This document shows positions 1 through 6,346 of a stretch of 10,869 bases of DNA, one piece after another. Position 1 is the stretch's first letter. Each line of letters opens with the position of its first letter. A program made the translations under genes and the position numbers. The notes under the pieces were generated by a model that was not told the origin of the DNA, did no database searches, and saw only the letters and a program-made list of their open reading frames with translations. Origin of the DNA: an uncultured Lachnospiraceae bacterium (lineage in GTDB: Bacteria; Bacillota; Clostridia; Lachnospirales; Lachnospiraceae); contig CAMKMR010000036.1 in the NCBI GenBank assembly GCA_946413945.1, forward strand, positions 1-10,869, read 5' to 3'.

Positions 1-152
1 TTAGTAATATGTTCATTTAATAATCCTTTATCTGTATGAACTTCAGTAATTCCATAGTATATTATATACTCATTAAACATATTTTTATCTATTGATGTAT
101 ATAAATCTTGAATAGTAGGAATAATTGGAAATGAATAATTATATGGTAGATT
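1..152 (-). pseudogene. possible 5'-truncated gene fragment at the window edge
   Basis: The minus strand is open from position 152 down to the window edge (50 codons), after a TGA at 155-153, in very AT-rich DNA where stops are expected often. The translation contains stretches such as YSFPIIPTIQDLYTSIDKN and YIIYYGITEVHTDKG, which read like real protein and vaguely resemble the N-terminal part of a glycosyltransferase. That resemblance is a guess. No ATG, GTG or TTG lies near the upstream end of the open frame, and it overlaps the start of the plus-strand gene at 131. It is therefore either a decayed or truncated gene extending leftwards, or chance. The sharp change in base composition near 125 fits a junction. 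Confidence 0.25.
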
Positions 153-550
153 TCAAACTTTTTGATCTGAGTTGTATGGAGTCGGAGATTTTCAGATGTG
201 AGGTGGAACTAAAAAGGCCTGGACAGATGCTGTTTCCAAGACTTTGCTATTATCCAATGTGCGGCAGGGAATTTGTAAGAAGAGTGATCTGCAGGATTAA
301 GGAGTCCATGCCATTTAAAGAAGGTTGGGGACTTAGTTATGGTAAAGTAATGAACGAAAAAAACACCAAAATGATCATGGGTATTAAGGAAAGTGACATT
401 TATATTGGTTCGCCAACAGAAATGCATATAAAAGGCGACGATATCTATGAGGACGCAGATGCATTTTTGGAAAAAATTGGAATCCGAGATAAGATCATAA
501 TACCGTCTTATAAAGACCGTGGAGCAGCAGTAGAGGTACTGCGGCGTTAA
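131..550 (+). CDS. hypothetical protein, 139 residues, upstream of telA
   Basis: I do not recognise this family. The protein is soluble-looking with no signal peptide or membrane helix, and has a mixed alpha/beta composition. Four cysteines lie in its N-terminal third, two of them close together in LCYYPMCGRE. It ends in a basic tail. I chose ATG 131, which has AGGA at 117-120 ten bases upstream. A TTG at 125 extends the frame by two codons but is closer than ideal to the AGGA, and ATG 143 is a further alternative. It lies 58 bases upstream of the TelA-family gene on the same strand with no terminator seen between, so co-transcription is likely. The composition is that of a normal gene, unlike the AT-rich DNA to its left. 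Confidence 0.6.
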   Translation: MNNYMVDFKLFDLSCMESEIFRCEVELKRPGQMLFPRLCYYPMCGREFVRRVICRIKESMPFKEGWGLSYGKVMNEKNTKMIMGIKESDIYIGSPTEMHIKGDDIYEDADAFLEKIGIRDKIIIPSYKDRGAAVEVLRR

Positions 551-584
551 CAAAAAGGGTGCATATTAGAGCTACTGCAGCGTT
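531..584 (+). repeat. imperfect direct repeat, 18 bp x 2, period 36
   Basis: The 18 bases at 531-548 cover the last codons and first stop base of the 139-residue gene (TAGAGGTACTGCGGCGTT). They recur at 567-584 with two differences (TAGAGCTACTGCAGCGTT). The second copy lies in the gap before telA, so the 3' end of the coding sequence seems to have been duplicated into the intergenic space. Confidence 0.6.
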
Positions 585-608
585 TTTGGTTAGTGGGAGG
601 AGTTTTAA

Positions 609-1634
609 ATGGATGATTTAACATTTTTAAGCAATATAACGGATAAGCCGGAATTATATCTGGCTGACGAGGATAAGGAAAAGCTTTCGGCAAACCTTGA
701 GCTTCTGGATATAAAAAATGCAAACAGCATTACTGTATATGGGGCAGACATTCAGAAAAAAATGGCTGAACTTTCAGAAATGATGATAAAAAGCGTTGGG
801 GAGACAAACGTTGACGAGATAAGCGATACCATTGATAAAACGGTAGAATATCTGTCTCAGACAGAGGGAAATGAAGAAAAAGGGGAAAGAAGCATTTTCC
901 CTTGGAAAAAGAAGTCTACGGAACTTAATCTGAAGAATAAATATGACATGGTTTCTAAGAATGTTGAGAAGATTGAGAAATCCTTAGAGGCGCATCAGCT
1001 TCGTTTGATGAAGGATACGGCGATGCTGAATCAGATCTACAACATGAATCAGGAATATTTTAAGCAGGTTGATCTGAAAATCGCAGCGGCTAGAAATAAG
1101 TTAGAAAAGATACAGGCGGGAGAAAAATTGGAGGCTTGTGAGGATATCCGTCCAGAGATAATCGAGCGACTCGAGAGAAAGATAATGGAACTTGAGATCA
1201 CCAGGACAATAGCGCTTCAGCAGGCGCCACAGATCAGAATGCTTCAGGCAAACGCAGCCGCCATGGCGGACAAGCTTCAGTCAACACTTTATACAGTCAT
1301 ACCACTTTGGAAAAATCAGATAGTTATTGCTTTCGGAGCTGAGCATACAAGAGCGGCCATGGCAACGGATAAAAAACTGACTGACATGTCAAATCAGCTG
1401 CTTATAAAGAACGCTCAGAACCTTAAGATGCTTACCGTAGAAACCCAGAGAGCAATGGACGATAACAGGATCGATCCTAAAGCCTTAGGAGAAGCCAACA
1501 GGATACTTATCGAAAGCTTTGACGACATAACAAAGATCCAGCAGGAAGGCAAGTTAAAGCGTTACGAAGCCGAGAAAGAACTCACAAGAATCGACACAGA
1601 AATGAAAGAACGCCTATACCTTGCCTCAAAATAA
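609..1634 (+). CDS. TelA/KlaA-family toxic anion resistance protein
   Basis: This 341-residue cytoplasmic, mostly helical protein matches the TelA family (Pfam TelA), whose members are linked to tellurite resistance in Gram-negative plasmids and to tolerance of cell-envelope antimicrobials in Listeria. The biochemical activity is not established. The acidic N-terminal third is variable. Residues about 105-172 are strongly charged and probably coiled-coil. The family-typical core contains APQIRMLQAN (206-215) and TVIPLWKNQIV (229-239). The C-terminus is rich in K, E and R. Length is slightly below the usual 360-400. The start at ATG 609 is fixed by GGGAGGAG at 595-602. TelA genes often sit beside xpaC-type genes; here the upstream partner is unrecognised. 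The stop codon directly abuts a palindromic element. Confidence 0.88.
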   Translation: MDDLTFLSNITDKPELYLADEDKEKLSANLELLDIKNANSITVYGADIQKKMAELSEMMIKSVGETNVDEISDTIDKTVEYLSQTEGNEEKGERSIFPWKKKSTELNLKNKYDMVSKNVEKIEKSLEAHQLRLMKDTAMLNQIYNMNQEYFKQVDLKIAAARNKLEKIQAGEKLEACEDIRPEIIERLERKIMELEITRTIALQQAPQIRMLQANAAAMADKLQSTLYTVIPLWKNQIVIAFGAEHTRAAMATDKKLTDMSNQLLIKNAQNLKMLTVETQRAMDDNRIDPKALGEANRILIESFDDITKIQQEGKLKRYEAEKELTRIDTEMKERLYLASK

Positions 1635-1690
1635 GTTAACATAATAATGGACCCTGGGGACAGTCCCCCCTGGTCCATTATTATGTTAAC
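1635..1690. mobile_element. 56-bp perfect palindromic REP/MITE-like element
   Basis: The left arm GTTAACATAATAATGGACC (1635-1653) and the right arm (1672-1690) are perfect 19-base inverted repeats. The 18-base centre carries GGGGAC-A-GTCCCC (1656-1668). A TAA triplet borders both ends (1632-1634, which is the telA stop, and 1691-1693), which could be a 3-bp target duplication. From memory, GGGGACNGTCCCC cores recur in interspersed repeats of clostridia, some linked to RAYT (Y1) transposases. No transposase is encoded here. It has no T-run on either side, so it is not a classical intrinsic terminator, although a transcript would fold into a strong hairpin between telA and the hydrolase gene. 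Confidence 0.75.
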
Positions 1691-1706
1691 TAAAAAAGGA
1701 GAGAAA

Positions 1707-2669
1707 ATGAGGATCATAAATTTAATTGAAAATACAGAGGGAAGGCCTGGTTTTGACTTTGAGCATGGCCTTTCGTTTTATATAGAGACTGAAAATCATA
1801 AGCTCTTACTTGATCTTGGCCAGACTGATAAGGCATTGTCAAATGCCACCAAGATTGGCATTGATCTTACTAAAGTTGATACAATGATCTTAAGCCATGG
1901 TCATTACGACCATTCCGGGGGTATCATGGCATTTAGCAGGATCAATCCAGCGGCTGAGATTTATATGCAGAAATCTGCCGCAGGAGAGCAGTATGCGGAT
2001 GATGGCGAACTTTCAATTAACGGCAAAGAAGCATATGATGGCGAAAGCGAAGATAATGTCAAATCAGTGGATGGCGGAGAATCCCCAAATAACGAAAAAT
2101 CAGCTTCAAATAATTCTAATGCTAAAGATACCGACGAGAGAACACATGCTCGTTACAGATACATCGGGATCGATAAAAAAATCCTAAAGCTAGCTCAGCT
2201 TAAAACTATAGAGGGAGACTTGGTGATCGATGATGAGATAGAGCTTTTTACCATAAAAAAGCGCAGCTACAAACTGCCATTTACCAATAAACGCCTTTTG
2301 ATTAAGACTGAAAATGGCTTTTTCCCGGATACTTTTTGTCATGAGCATTTCCTTGTGATAAAGAAAAATGGCTCTCGCATTCTTATTTCAGGCTGTGCCC
2401 ATAATGGCATTTTAAGTATTCTTGATGCCTATAAAGAAAAATATGCTTCATTTCCGGACGTTGTGATAAGTGGATTTCATCTGATGGTAAAGCGTGAGTA
2501 CCGCGAAAATGAACTGAGGGAAATCAGAGATATTGCTGAAAAATTAAATGTGCTTCCGGTGAAATATTTCACTTGTCATTGCACAGGTCTTGCAGCATAT
2601 GAAGAGATGAAGAAGATAATGGGAGAAAAGCTTGATTATGTGCATTCAGGCCAGGAAATATACATATAG
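1707..2669 (+). CDS. MBL-fold metallo-hydrolase (RFA-P synthase-like branch)
   Basis: This is a 320-residue metallo-beta-lactamase-fold protein. The metal-binding HxHxDH motif is S-H64-G-H66-Y-D68-H69-S. Further candidate ligands lie in SGCAH (H232), SGFH (H258) and TCHCTG (H291). An N-terminal FDFEHGLSFYIET strand and the C-terminal HSGQ ending match cytosolic MBL proteins often named 7,8-dihydropterin-6-yl-methyl-aminobenzene 5'-phosphate synthase-like. The true substrate is unknown. ATG 1707 has AAGGAG at 1696-1701, five bases upstream. An in-frame ATG at 1647 is rejected because it lies inside the palindromic element and lacks a binding site. About 55 residues (95-148) form an acidic Gly/Ser/Asn-rich insertion with a loose internal repeat (YDGESEDNVKS / VDGGESPNNEKS), probably a disordered loop. 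Confidence 0.85.
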   Translation: MRIINLIENTEGRPGFDFEHGLSFYIETENHKLLLDLGQTDKALSNATKIGIDLTKVDTMILSHGHYDHSGGIMAFSRINPAAEIYMQKSAAGEQYADDGELSINGKEAYDGESEDNVKSVDGGESPNNEKSASNNSNAKDTDERTHARYRYIGIDKKILKLAQLKTIEGDLVIDDEIELFTIKKRSYKLPFTNKRLLIKTENGFFPDTFCHEHFLVIKKNGSRILISGCAHNGILSILDAYKEKYASFPDVVISGFHLMVKREYRENELREIRDIAEKLNVLPVKYFTCHCTGLAAYEEMKKIMGEKLDYVHSGQEIYI

Positions 2670-2736
2670 TGCTTATATATATTCCGGAAGGAGATATTAA
2701 TGCAGTGCTTACGTATATCCCTGTCAGGAGATTATT
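2668..2736 (+). repeat. diverged tandem duplication, period 36
   Basis: The sequence starting AGTGCTTATATATATTCC at 2668 is repeated, diverged, from 2704 (AGTGCTTACGTATATCCC). Both copies end in AGGAGAT-like sequence (about 2689-2695 and 2726-2732). The first copy begins at the hydrolase stop codon. Thus each copy carries a ribosome-binding-site-like motif. Confidence 0.5.
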
Positions 2737-2780
2737 TTGTAGAGAGAAGATTGGAGAACAGTTGTAATGAGACAGTGTGA
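2700..2780 (+). CDS. possible 26-residue small ORF
   Basis: ATG 2700 follows a strong GGAAGGAG (2686-2693) at a six-base spacing, better than the site of the larger gene that follows. The peptide starts MQCLRISLSGDYFVERR and ends at TGA 2778-2780. It overlaps the start of the next gene by 14 bases in another frame, an arrangement that allows translational coupling. No homologue is recognised. It may be a leader peptide or a chance product of the local duplication. Confidence 0.3.
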   Translation: MQCLRISLSGDYFVERRLENSCNETV

Positions 2781-3381
2781 ATGTTGTAAAAAAGAATATT
2801 CTGATAAGCTATATAGGTTTGCTGTCGTGGAAATACATTCAAAAGAAATAGATAGGTCCACAAAGTGGTATATAGGTGGTACAAAAGAAACAATCACAAC
2901 CCGTATATATGAGAGAGTTGTGGGGTTTGATAGAATTTGTATATGTGATGATTGTATAAAGAAAGAACGTAATAAAGTTGCGGTTGATGGAGTGATCACT
3001 ACTGCACTTTTTTCAATATTCTTTATAGTCATGGGAAGAATAATTTTAGGGTACTTCAAGCTTTGGTTTATACCCGTTGTTGTTGTGGGAATGTTGCTAG
3101 GAACTATAGGGTCATTTATATATTCGCGTAGCAATAATGATGCATTTGTAGCATCAAGAATGAGAAGAATAATGATAGAAAATGCTTCAAAAGTTCGATA
3201 TCATTTTGTTCCTATGGATTCGAACCTCTATTGTCCTATAAGAAAGAAAATGCCTCTATTTACTATCTTTAAGGAAAAAAGTGGGTTAAAGACAAAAGTT
3301 GCTGATGAATTATTTAAAAATATAGTGCTTCCGGGGGATGGTAATAAAAGAGTAGATGAAATTATAGATTTTAAAAAATGA
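2767..3381 (+). CDS. hypothetical two-helix membrane protein with cysteine clusters
   Basis: The family of this 204-residue protein is not recognised. The N-terminal 66 residues hold two cysteine groups, C4-E-C6-C7 and C58-I-C60-x2-C63, which look like the halves of a zinc-ribbon or rubredoxin-like knuckle. Two hydrophobic segments follow (about 74-96 and 98-119), then a basic, soluble C-terminal region of about 85 residues. Both soluble parts probably face the cytoplasm. ATG 2767 has GGAG at 2753-2756, ten bases upstream, and translation may be coupled to the small ORF at 2700. Codon use is more AT-rich than in the telA and hydrolase genes. A function in sensing or quality control is possible but unsupported. 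Confidence 0.65.
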   Translation: MRQCECCKKEYSDKLYRFAVVEIHSKEIDRSTKWYIGGTKETITTRIYERVVGFDRICICDDCIKKERNKVAVDGVITTALFSIFFIVMGRIILGYFKLWFIPVVVVGMLLGTIGSFIYSRSNNDAFVASRMRRIMIENASKVRYHFVPMDSNLYCPIRKKMPLFTIFKEKSGLKTKVADELFKNIVLPGDGNKRVDEIIDFKK

Positions 3382-3523
3382 GAACTATAACTGCATAAAG
3401 CTATATGTGCAGAAGTCTGCAAGGAAAATGGCTCTTGCCGAAACAGAGAATATAAGAAGCAGGTACCATTTAGCAAAATATTTAAAAGATAGATCAGTAG
3501 AATATATGATGTTAGATGATTAA
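3368..3523 (+). pseudogene. short open fragment after the two-helix membrane protein
   Basis: Frame 2 is open from 3368 to TAA 3521-3523 and overlaps the end of the preceding gene by 14 bases. Its last part, MALAETENIRSRYHLAKYLK onwards from ATG 3428, reads like protein and is helix-forming. AAGGA at 3421-3425 is too close to that ATG to be a good binding site. It could be a remnant of a decayed paralogue or a displaced C-terminus. No homologue is recognised. Confidence 0.25.
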
Positions 3524-3587
3524 AGAATGTCTAAATCCTAAATTTGCTTGCGTGGTAAAAAAACAATGTGGTAATAAAATGATAACG

Positions 3588-3636
3588 TATAAAAAAGTCC
3601 CAGTGTGCCTGCATGCCACACTGGGACTTTTTTATA
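3588..3636. terminator. bidirectional intrinsic terminator
   Basis: A perfect 20-bp stem is formed by 3588-3607 and 3617-3636 around the nine-base loop CCTGCATGC. The GC-rich core GTCCCAGTGTG / CACACTGGGAC is flanked by six A on the left and six T on the right, so it works on both strands. It ends the plus-strand genes and, 15 bases beyond its stop codon, the minus-strand thioredoxin gene. Confidence 0.93.
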
Positions 3637-3651
3637 CATTTAAAACTATCA

Positions 3652-3975
3652 TTAAGCTTTAAGTAATGCTTCAATTTTTTCTTTCATTTTGTTTATGTCC
3701 ATGCCACCTACGTGATTATCCACAACTTCTCCATTCTTTATGAAGAAGAAACTTGGAATAGACATGACACCAAATGGACGGGCAAGTTCAGGATAATCAT
3801 CTGTATTTACCTTGCATACCTTTACTTTTCCTTCATAGTCCGTTGCCATTTTTTCTACGATCGGAAGCATCATCTTGCATGGTCCACACCAGTCTGCGTA
3901 AAAATCTAGGAGTACTGGTATATCGCTGTTAAGAACTTCTTCGTTAAAATTATCTGTTGTTAATTGTAATGCCAT
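3652..3975 (-). CDS. trxA: thioredoxin
   Basis: This 107-residue protein is a complete classical thioredoxin. It reduces disulfides in cytoplasmic proteins and is recharged by thioredoxin reductase. The active site is W29-C30-G31-P32-C33-K34, the buried acidic residue is D24 (LLDFYADWC), the cis-proline is P74 (SIPS), and the GMDINKM segment near the end is typical. The length equals that of the family. The start codon at 3975 has GAGGA (plus-strand 3984-3988) eight bases upstream. It is monocistronic and convergent with the left-hand genes, sharing their terminator, and is transcribed divergently from the sugar operon. No thioredoxin reductase gene is in the window. Confidence 0.97.
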   Translation of the reverse strand: MALQLTTDNFNEEVLNSDIPVLLDFYADWCGPCKMMLPIVEKMATDYEGKVKVCKVNTDDYPELARPFGVMSIPSFFFIKNGEVVDNHVGGMDINKMKEKIEALLKA

Positions 3976-4009
3976 AATATTAATCCTCGCTTTTCTAAAA
4001 TGTAATTTG

Positions 4010-4049
4010 ATTATAAATGTTACGTAAAAATGTTTTTAGTAAATGTCAA
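4010..4049 (-). promoter_or_regulatory. candidate trxA promoter region
   Basis: On the minus strand a perfect TTGACA (4049-4044) lies 68 bases upstream of the start codon. At the ideal 17-base spacing it meets only TACGTA (4026-4021). A perfect TATAAT is at 4015-4010 but has no good -35 at the right distance. One of these pairs probably holds the promoter; I cannot say which. Confidence 0.4.
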
Positions 4050-4207
4050 ATCTAAGTTTTTTTTGTGAATACTAAGTTTAAATATTTGTAATGCTGTTTT
4101 TTTATGCTGATAATGTTATTATACATGCTATAAAAAATGTATCAAGTACGCAAAATATCCATTGTACCTATTCTTCCAGAACTAAAAAAATGGGGCAAAG
4201 AAAAACT
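4050..4207. other. AT-rich divergent intergenic stretch, nothing recognised
   Basis: The 360 bases between trxA and the sugar operon carry the two promoter regions listed separately. This part shows no convincing gene: a plus-strand frame of 72 codons from 4091 lacks a ribosome binding site and reads unlike protein. No clear hairpin was seen. It may hold regulator sites upstream of the strong promoter. Confidence 0.4.
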
Positions 4208-4257
4208 CTAAAATCTCTAGAAACCCTGCTTTCTAAAATCTCTAGAAGCCCTGCTTT
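4208..4257 (+). repeat. 25-bp tandem repeat, two copies, abutting a -35 box
   Basis: Copies at 4208-4232 and 4233-4257 differ at one base (A4223 versus G4248). Each contains the TCTAGA palindrome and CCCTGCTTT. The second copy ends one base before the TTGACA of the promoter at 4259. Position and regularity suggest binding sites for an activator or repressor, or an upstream promoter element. Confidence 0.85.
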
Positions 4258-4258
4258 C

Positions 4259-4287
4259 TTGACAGGTTTTGATTCATTAAGTATAAT
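4259..4287 (+). promoter_or_regulatory. perfect-consensus sigma-A promoter of the sugar operon
   Basis: TTGACA (4259-4264), a spacer of exactly 17 bases and TATAAT (4282-4287) match the housekeeping consensus at all twelve positions. Transcription would start near 4294, giving a leader of about 40 bases before ATG 4336 with AGGAGG at 4320-4325. Confidence 0.85.
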
Positions 4288-4335
4288 TTTAAGGTTAAAA
4301 TGTACTTAAGTTCCTAAAGAGGAGGAAAAAAATAG

Positions 4336-5319
4336 ATGAGATTTGTAGTTGTTGGGTTAGGATCAATGGGAAGACGAAGAATACGTCTGTTAAAACAGAT
4401 ATCAGATAAATTTGAAATAGTTGGAGTTGACAGCAAAATAGAAAGATGTCAACAAGCTGAAAATGAATTAGCGATAACAACAAAGAGCAGCCTCAAGGAG
4501 GCATTGGAAGAAAAAAAGACAGATGGTGTGATCATATCAACATCTCCACTTTCTCATGCGTCTATTATTAATGAGGCGTTAAATGCATCTTGCAATGTAT
4601 TTACAGAATTAAATTTGGTTGCTGACATGTATGATGAAAATATTTCTTTAGCCAAAGAAAAGGGCAAGGTATTATTCTTATCTTCTACATTCCTGTATCG
4701 TGATGAGATCAGATATATCAGATCAAAGGTTGAAAAAAACAAGGGACCACTTAATTATAACTATCATGCTGGACAATATCTTCCAGACTGGCATCCTTGG
4801 GAATCTATACATAATTATTTTGTTGGAGATAAAAGAACAAACGGCTGCAGAGAACTGTTTGCTATAGAACTTCCTTGGATCATCAAAGTCTTTGGAGAGA
4901 TAGAATCATTTGAAGTACTTTCAAGCAAGAATACAGAACTTGGAATACAGTATAAGGACAATTACCTTTTACTTGTAAAGCATAAGAACGGAAATAAAGG
5001 TGTTTTTGCAGTAGATGTTGTTTCAAGAAAACCTGTAAGAAACCTTGAAATATATGGTGAGAATCTTTATATGACATGGGATGGAAGTCCGGCAGGCCTG
5101 CATTTGTATGATTATGAAAAGAAAGTTAATAATAACATCGATCTTTATGACAACACTGTTGATAAACAGGATGGTTATGCAGCTTTTATCATAGAAAATG
5201 CGTACAAGAAGGAATTAGAAACATTTATTGATCAGATAAATGGAACCGGAACAGCGGAGCATACTTTTGAAGAGGATCGCCAGGTTCTTTCACTTATTGA
5301 TGAGATAGAGGCGAGGTAA
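4336..5319 (+). CDS. Gfo/Idh/MocA-family protein lacking the usual catalytic residues
   Basis: This 327-residue protein has the two-domain fold of NAD(P)-dependent sugar dehydrogenases. The N-terminal Rossmann motif is G7-L-G9-S-M-G12 and the C-terminal substrate domain begins near residue 118. The family EKP motif, whose lysine is catalytic, is replaced by E91-L-N93. In the position of the neighbour's D176 and H179 it has L174 and I177 (NGCRELFAIELPWI). The shared YLPDWHPW segment (149-155) marks it as a relative of the next gene. Either it belongs to a subfamily with different chemistry or it is a non-catalytic partner of its neighbour. ATG 4336 has a strong AGGAGG ten bases upstream. It is the first gene of the operon, and its stop is three bases before the next start. 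Confidence 0.82.
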   Translation: MRFVVVGLGSMGRRRIRLLKQISDKFEIVGVDSKIERCQQAENELAITTKSSLKEALEEKKTDGVIISTSPLSHASIINEALNASCNVFTELNLVADMYDENISLAKEKGKVLFLSSTFLYRDEIRYIRSKVEKNKGPLNYNYHAGQYLPDWHPWESIHNYFVGDKRTNGCRELFAIELPWIIKVFGEIESFEVLSSKNTELGIQYKDNYLLLVKHKNGNKGVFAVDVVSRKPVRNLEIYGENLYMTWDGSPAGLHLYDYEKKVNNNIDLYDNTVDKQDGYAAFIIENAYKKELETFIDQINGTGTAEHTFEEDRQVLSLIDEIEAR

Positions 5320-5322
5320 GTT

Positions 5323-6261
5323 ATGAAGGTTTGTTTTGTTGGAATCGGATCAATTGCAAAAAGGCATATAAGAAATCTTCAGCAAATATGCGATGAATTA
5401 AAAATTCAGCTTACTATTGATGCCTTAAGAAGGCAGAATAGCAGTCCTTTGCAGGATATTCAATATATATCAAATGTTTTTACTACAATTGAGGAACTGC
5501 CTGATGATTACGATGTAATATTTTTGACAAATCCTACAGAGTATCATGCAGATACATTGATCAGCTTACATGATCATGCTAAGCACTTCTTTATAGAAAA
5601 GCCAGTTACATCAATTGATACTATTGATAAATTACAAGAAATAAAACTGCGAGACGATTCCATTTATTATGTGGCTTGTCCTTTGAGATATACAAATGTC
5701 ATTCAGTATTTAAAGAAGACAATTGATCCCCAAAAGGTTAACTCAGTAAGAAGTATATCTTCAAGTTATCTGCCTGATTGGCGTCCAGGAACAGATTATA
5801 GAAATACTTATAGCGCTCATAAGGATCTTGGCGGTGGAGTAGCTATAGATCTGATACATGAGTGGGATTATCTTTCGTTCCTTTTTGGAATGCCAACAGA
5901 GGTAAAATCATTTATTGGCAAGGTTTCTGATCTTGAGATCGATAGTGATGATTATGCAATCTATATTGCAAGGTATGCAGATAATATGATCGCAGAGTTA
6001 CATTTGGATTATTTTGGACGTAAGACTATAAGGACTATCGAGATTTATACAGATGAAGATACTATCGTCGGTGATCTGGTTGCAGGCGAGGTTCGTTATC
6101 TTAAGGCTAACAAAATTGTTGATCTAAAATCAGACAGGGATGACTTTCAGAAGCGTGAGCTTATGTTTTTTATTGATGCAATTAATGGAAAAGAAGATGT
6201 GCAGAACGATATAGAAGAAGCTGTACGTGTTCTGAAGCTTACACAAGGAATAATTGAGTAA
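5323..6261 (+). CDS. Gfo/Idh/MocA-family sugar oxidoreductase
   Basis: This 312-residue NAD(P)-dependent dehydrogenase probably oxidises or reduces a nucleotide sugar or free sugar in the cytoplasm. The Rossmann motif is G7-I-G9-S-I-A. The catalytic E92-K93-P94 is intact, and the GGGVAIDLIHEWD segment (170-182) supplies D176 and H179. YLPDWRPG (149-156) is shared with the upstream gene, whose copy has lost these residues. Start ATG 5323 uses GAGG (5313-5316) inside the end of the previous gene, so the two are translationally coupled. Substrate cannot be told from sequence; the following NeuA-type gene suggests an ulosonic acid or related precursor. Its 3' end appears to be duplicated twice in the downstream gap. 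Confidence 0.9.
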   Translation: MKVCFVGIGSIAKRHIRNLQQICDELKIQLTIDALRRQNSSPLQDIQYISNVFTTIEELPDDYDVIFLTNPTEYHADTLISLHDHAKHFFIEKPVTSIDTIDKLQEIKLRDDSIYYVACPLRYTNVIQYLKKTIDPQKVNSVRSISSSYLPDWRPGTDYRNTYSAHKDLGGGVAIDLIHEWDYLSFLFGMPTEVKSFIGKVSDLEIDSDDYAIYIARYADNMIAELHLDYFGRKTIRTIEIYTDEDTIVGDLVAGEVRYLKANKIVDLKSDRDDFQKRELMFFIDAINGKEDVQNDIEEAVRVLKLTQGIIE

Positions 6262-6329
6262 AGATTGAAACTTGCATAAGAAATTATAGAGTAAAAGATT
6301 GAAACGTACATAAGAAATTACAGAGTAAA
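6238..6329 (+). repeat. 34-bp tandem repeats derived from the gene's 3' end
   Basis: Units at 6262-6295 and 6296-6329 (each starting AGATTGAAAC) differ at three positions. Their last 24 bases also match the end of the coding sequence including its stop codon (6238-6261) at 19 of 24 positions without a gap. Thus the gene tail CTTACACAAGG...GAGTAA is present three times, the last two outside the gene. Confidence 0.8.
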
Positions 6330-6346
6330 AAATTGGAGGAAAAAAT

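Noticed and set aside
56..70. 15-bp palindrome AGTATATTATATACT
   Set aside because: In such AT-rich DNA a short palindrome of this composition is not significant and no promoter context supports it.
1635..1690. Palindrome as a plain intrinsic terminator of telA
   Set aside because: No T-run follows either arm and the next ribosome binding site begins within six bases, so an inserted repeat explains it better.
1647..1706. 20-codon upstream extension of the MBL hydrolase
   Set aside because: The ATG at 1647 lies in the palindromic element and has no ribosome binding site; ATG 1707 has AAGGAG at five bases and starts a normal MBL N-terminus.
4091..4309. 72-codon plus-strand frame before the sugar operon
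   Set aside because: No ribosome binding site, atypical composition, and it runs through the tandem repeats and the promoter.
6262..6329. GATTGAAAC motifs resembling the 3' end of CRISPR repeats
   Set aside because: The units are contiguous 34-base tandem copies without spacers, they match the end of the upstream gene, and no cas gene is present.
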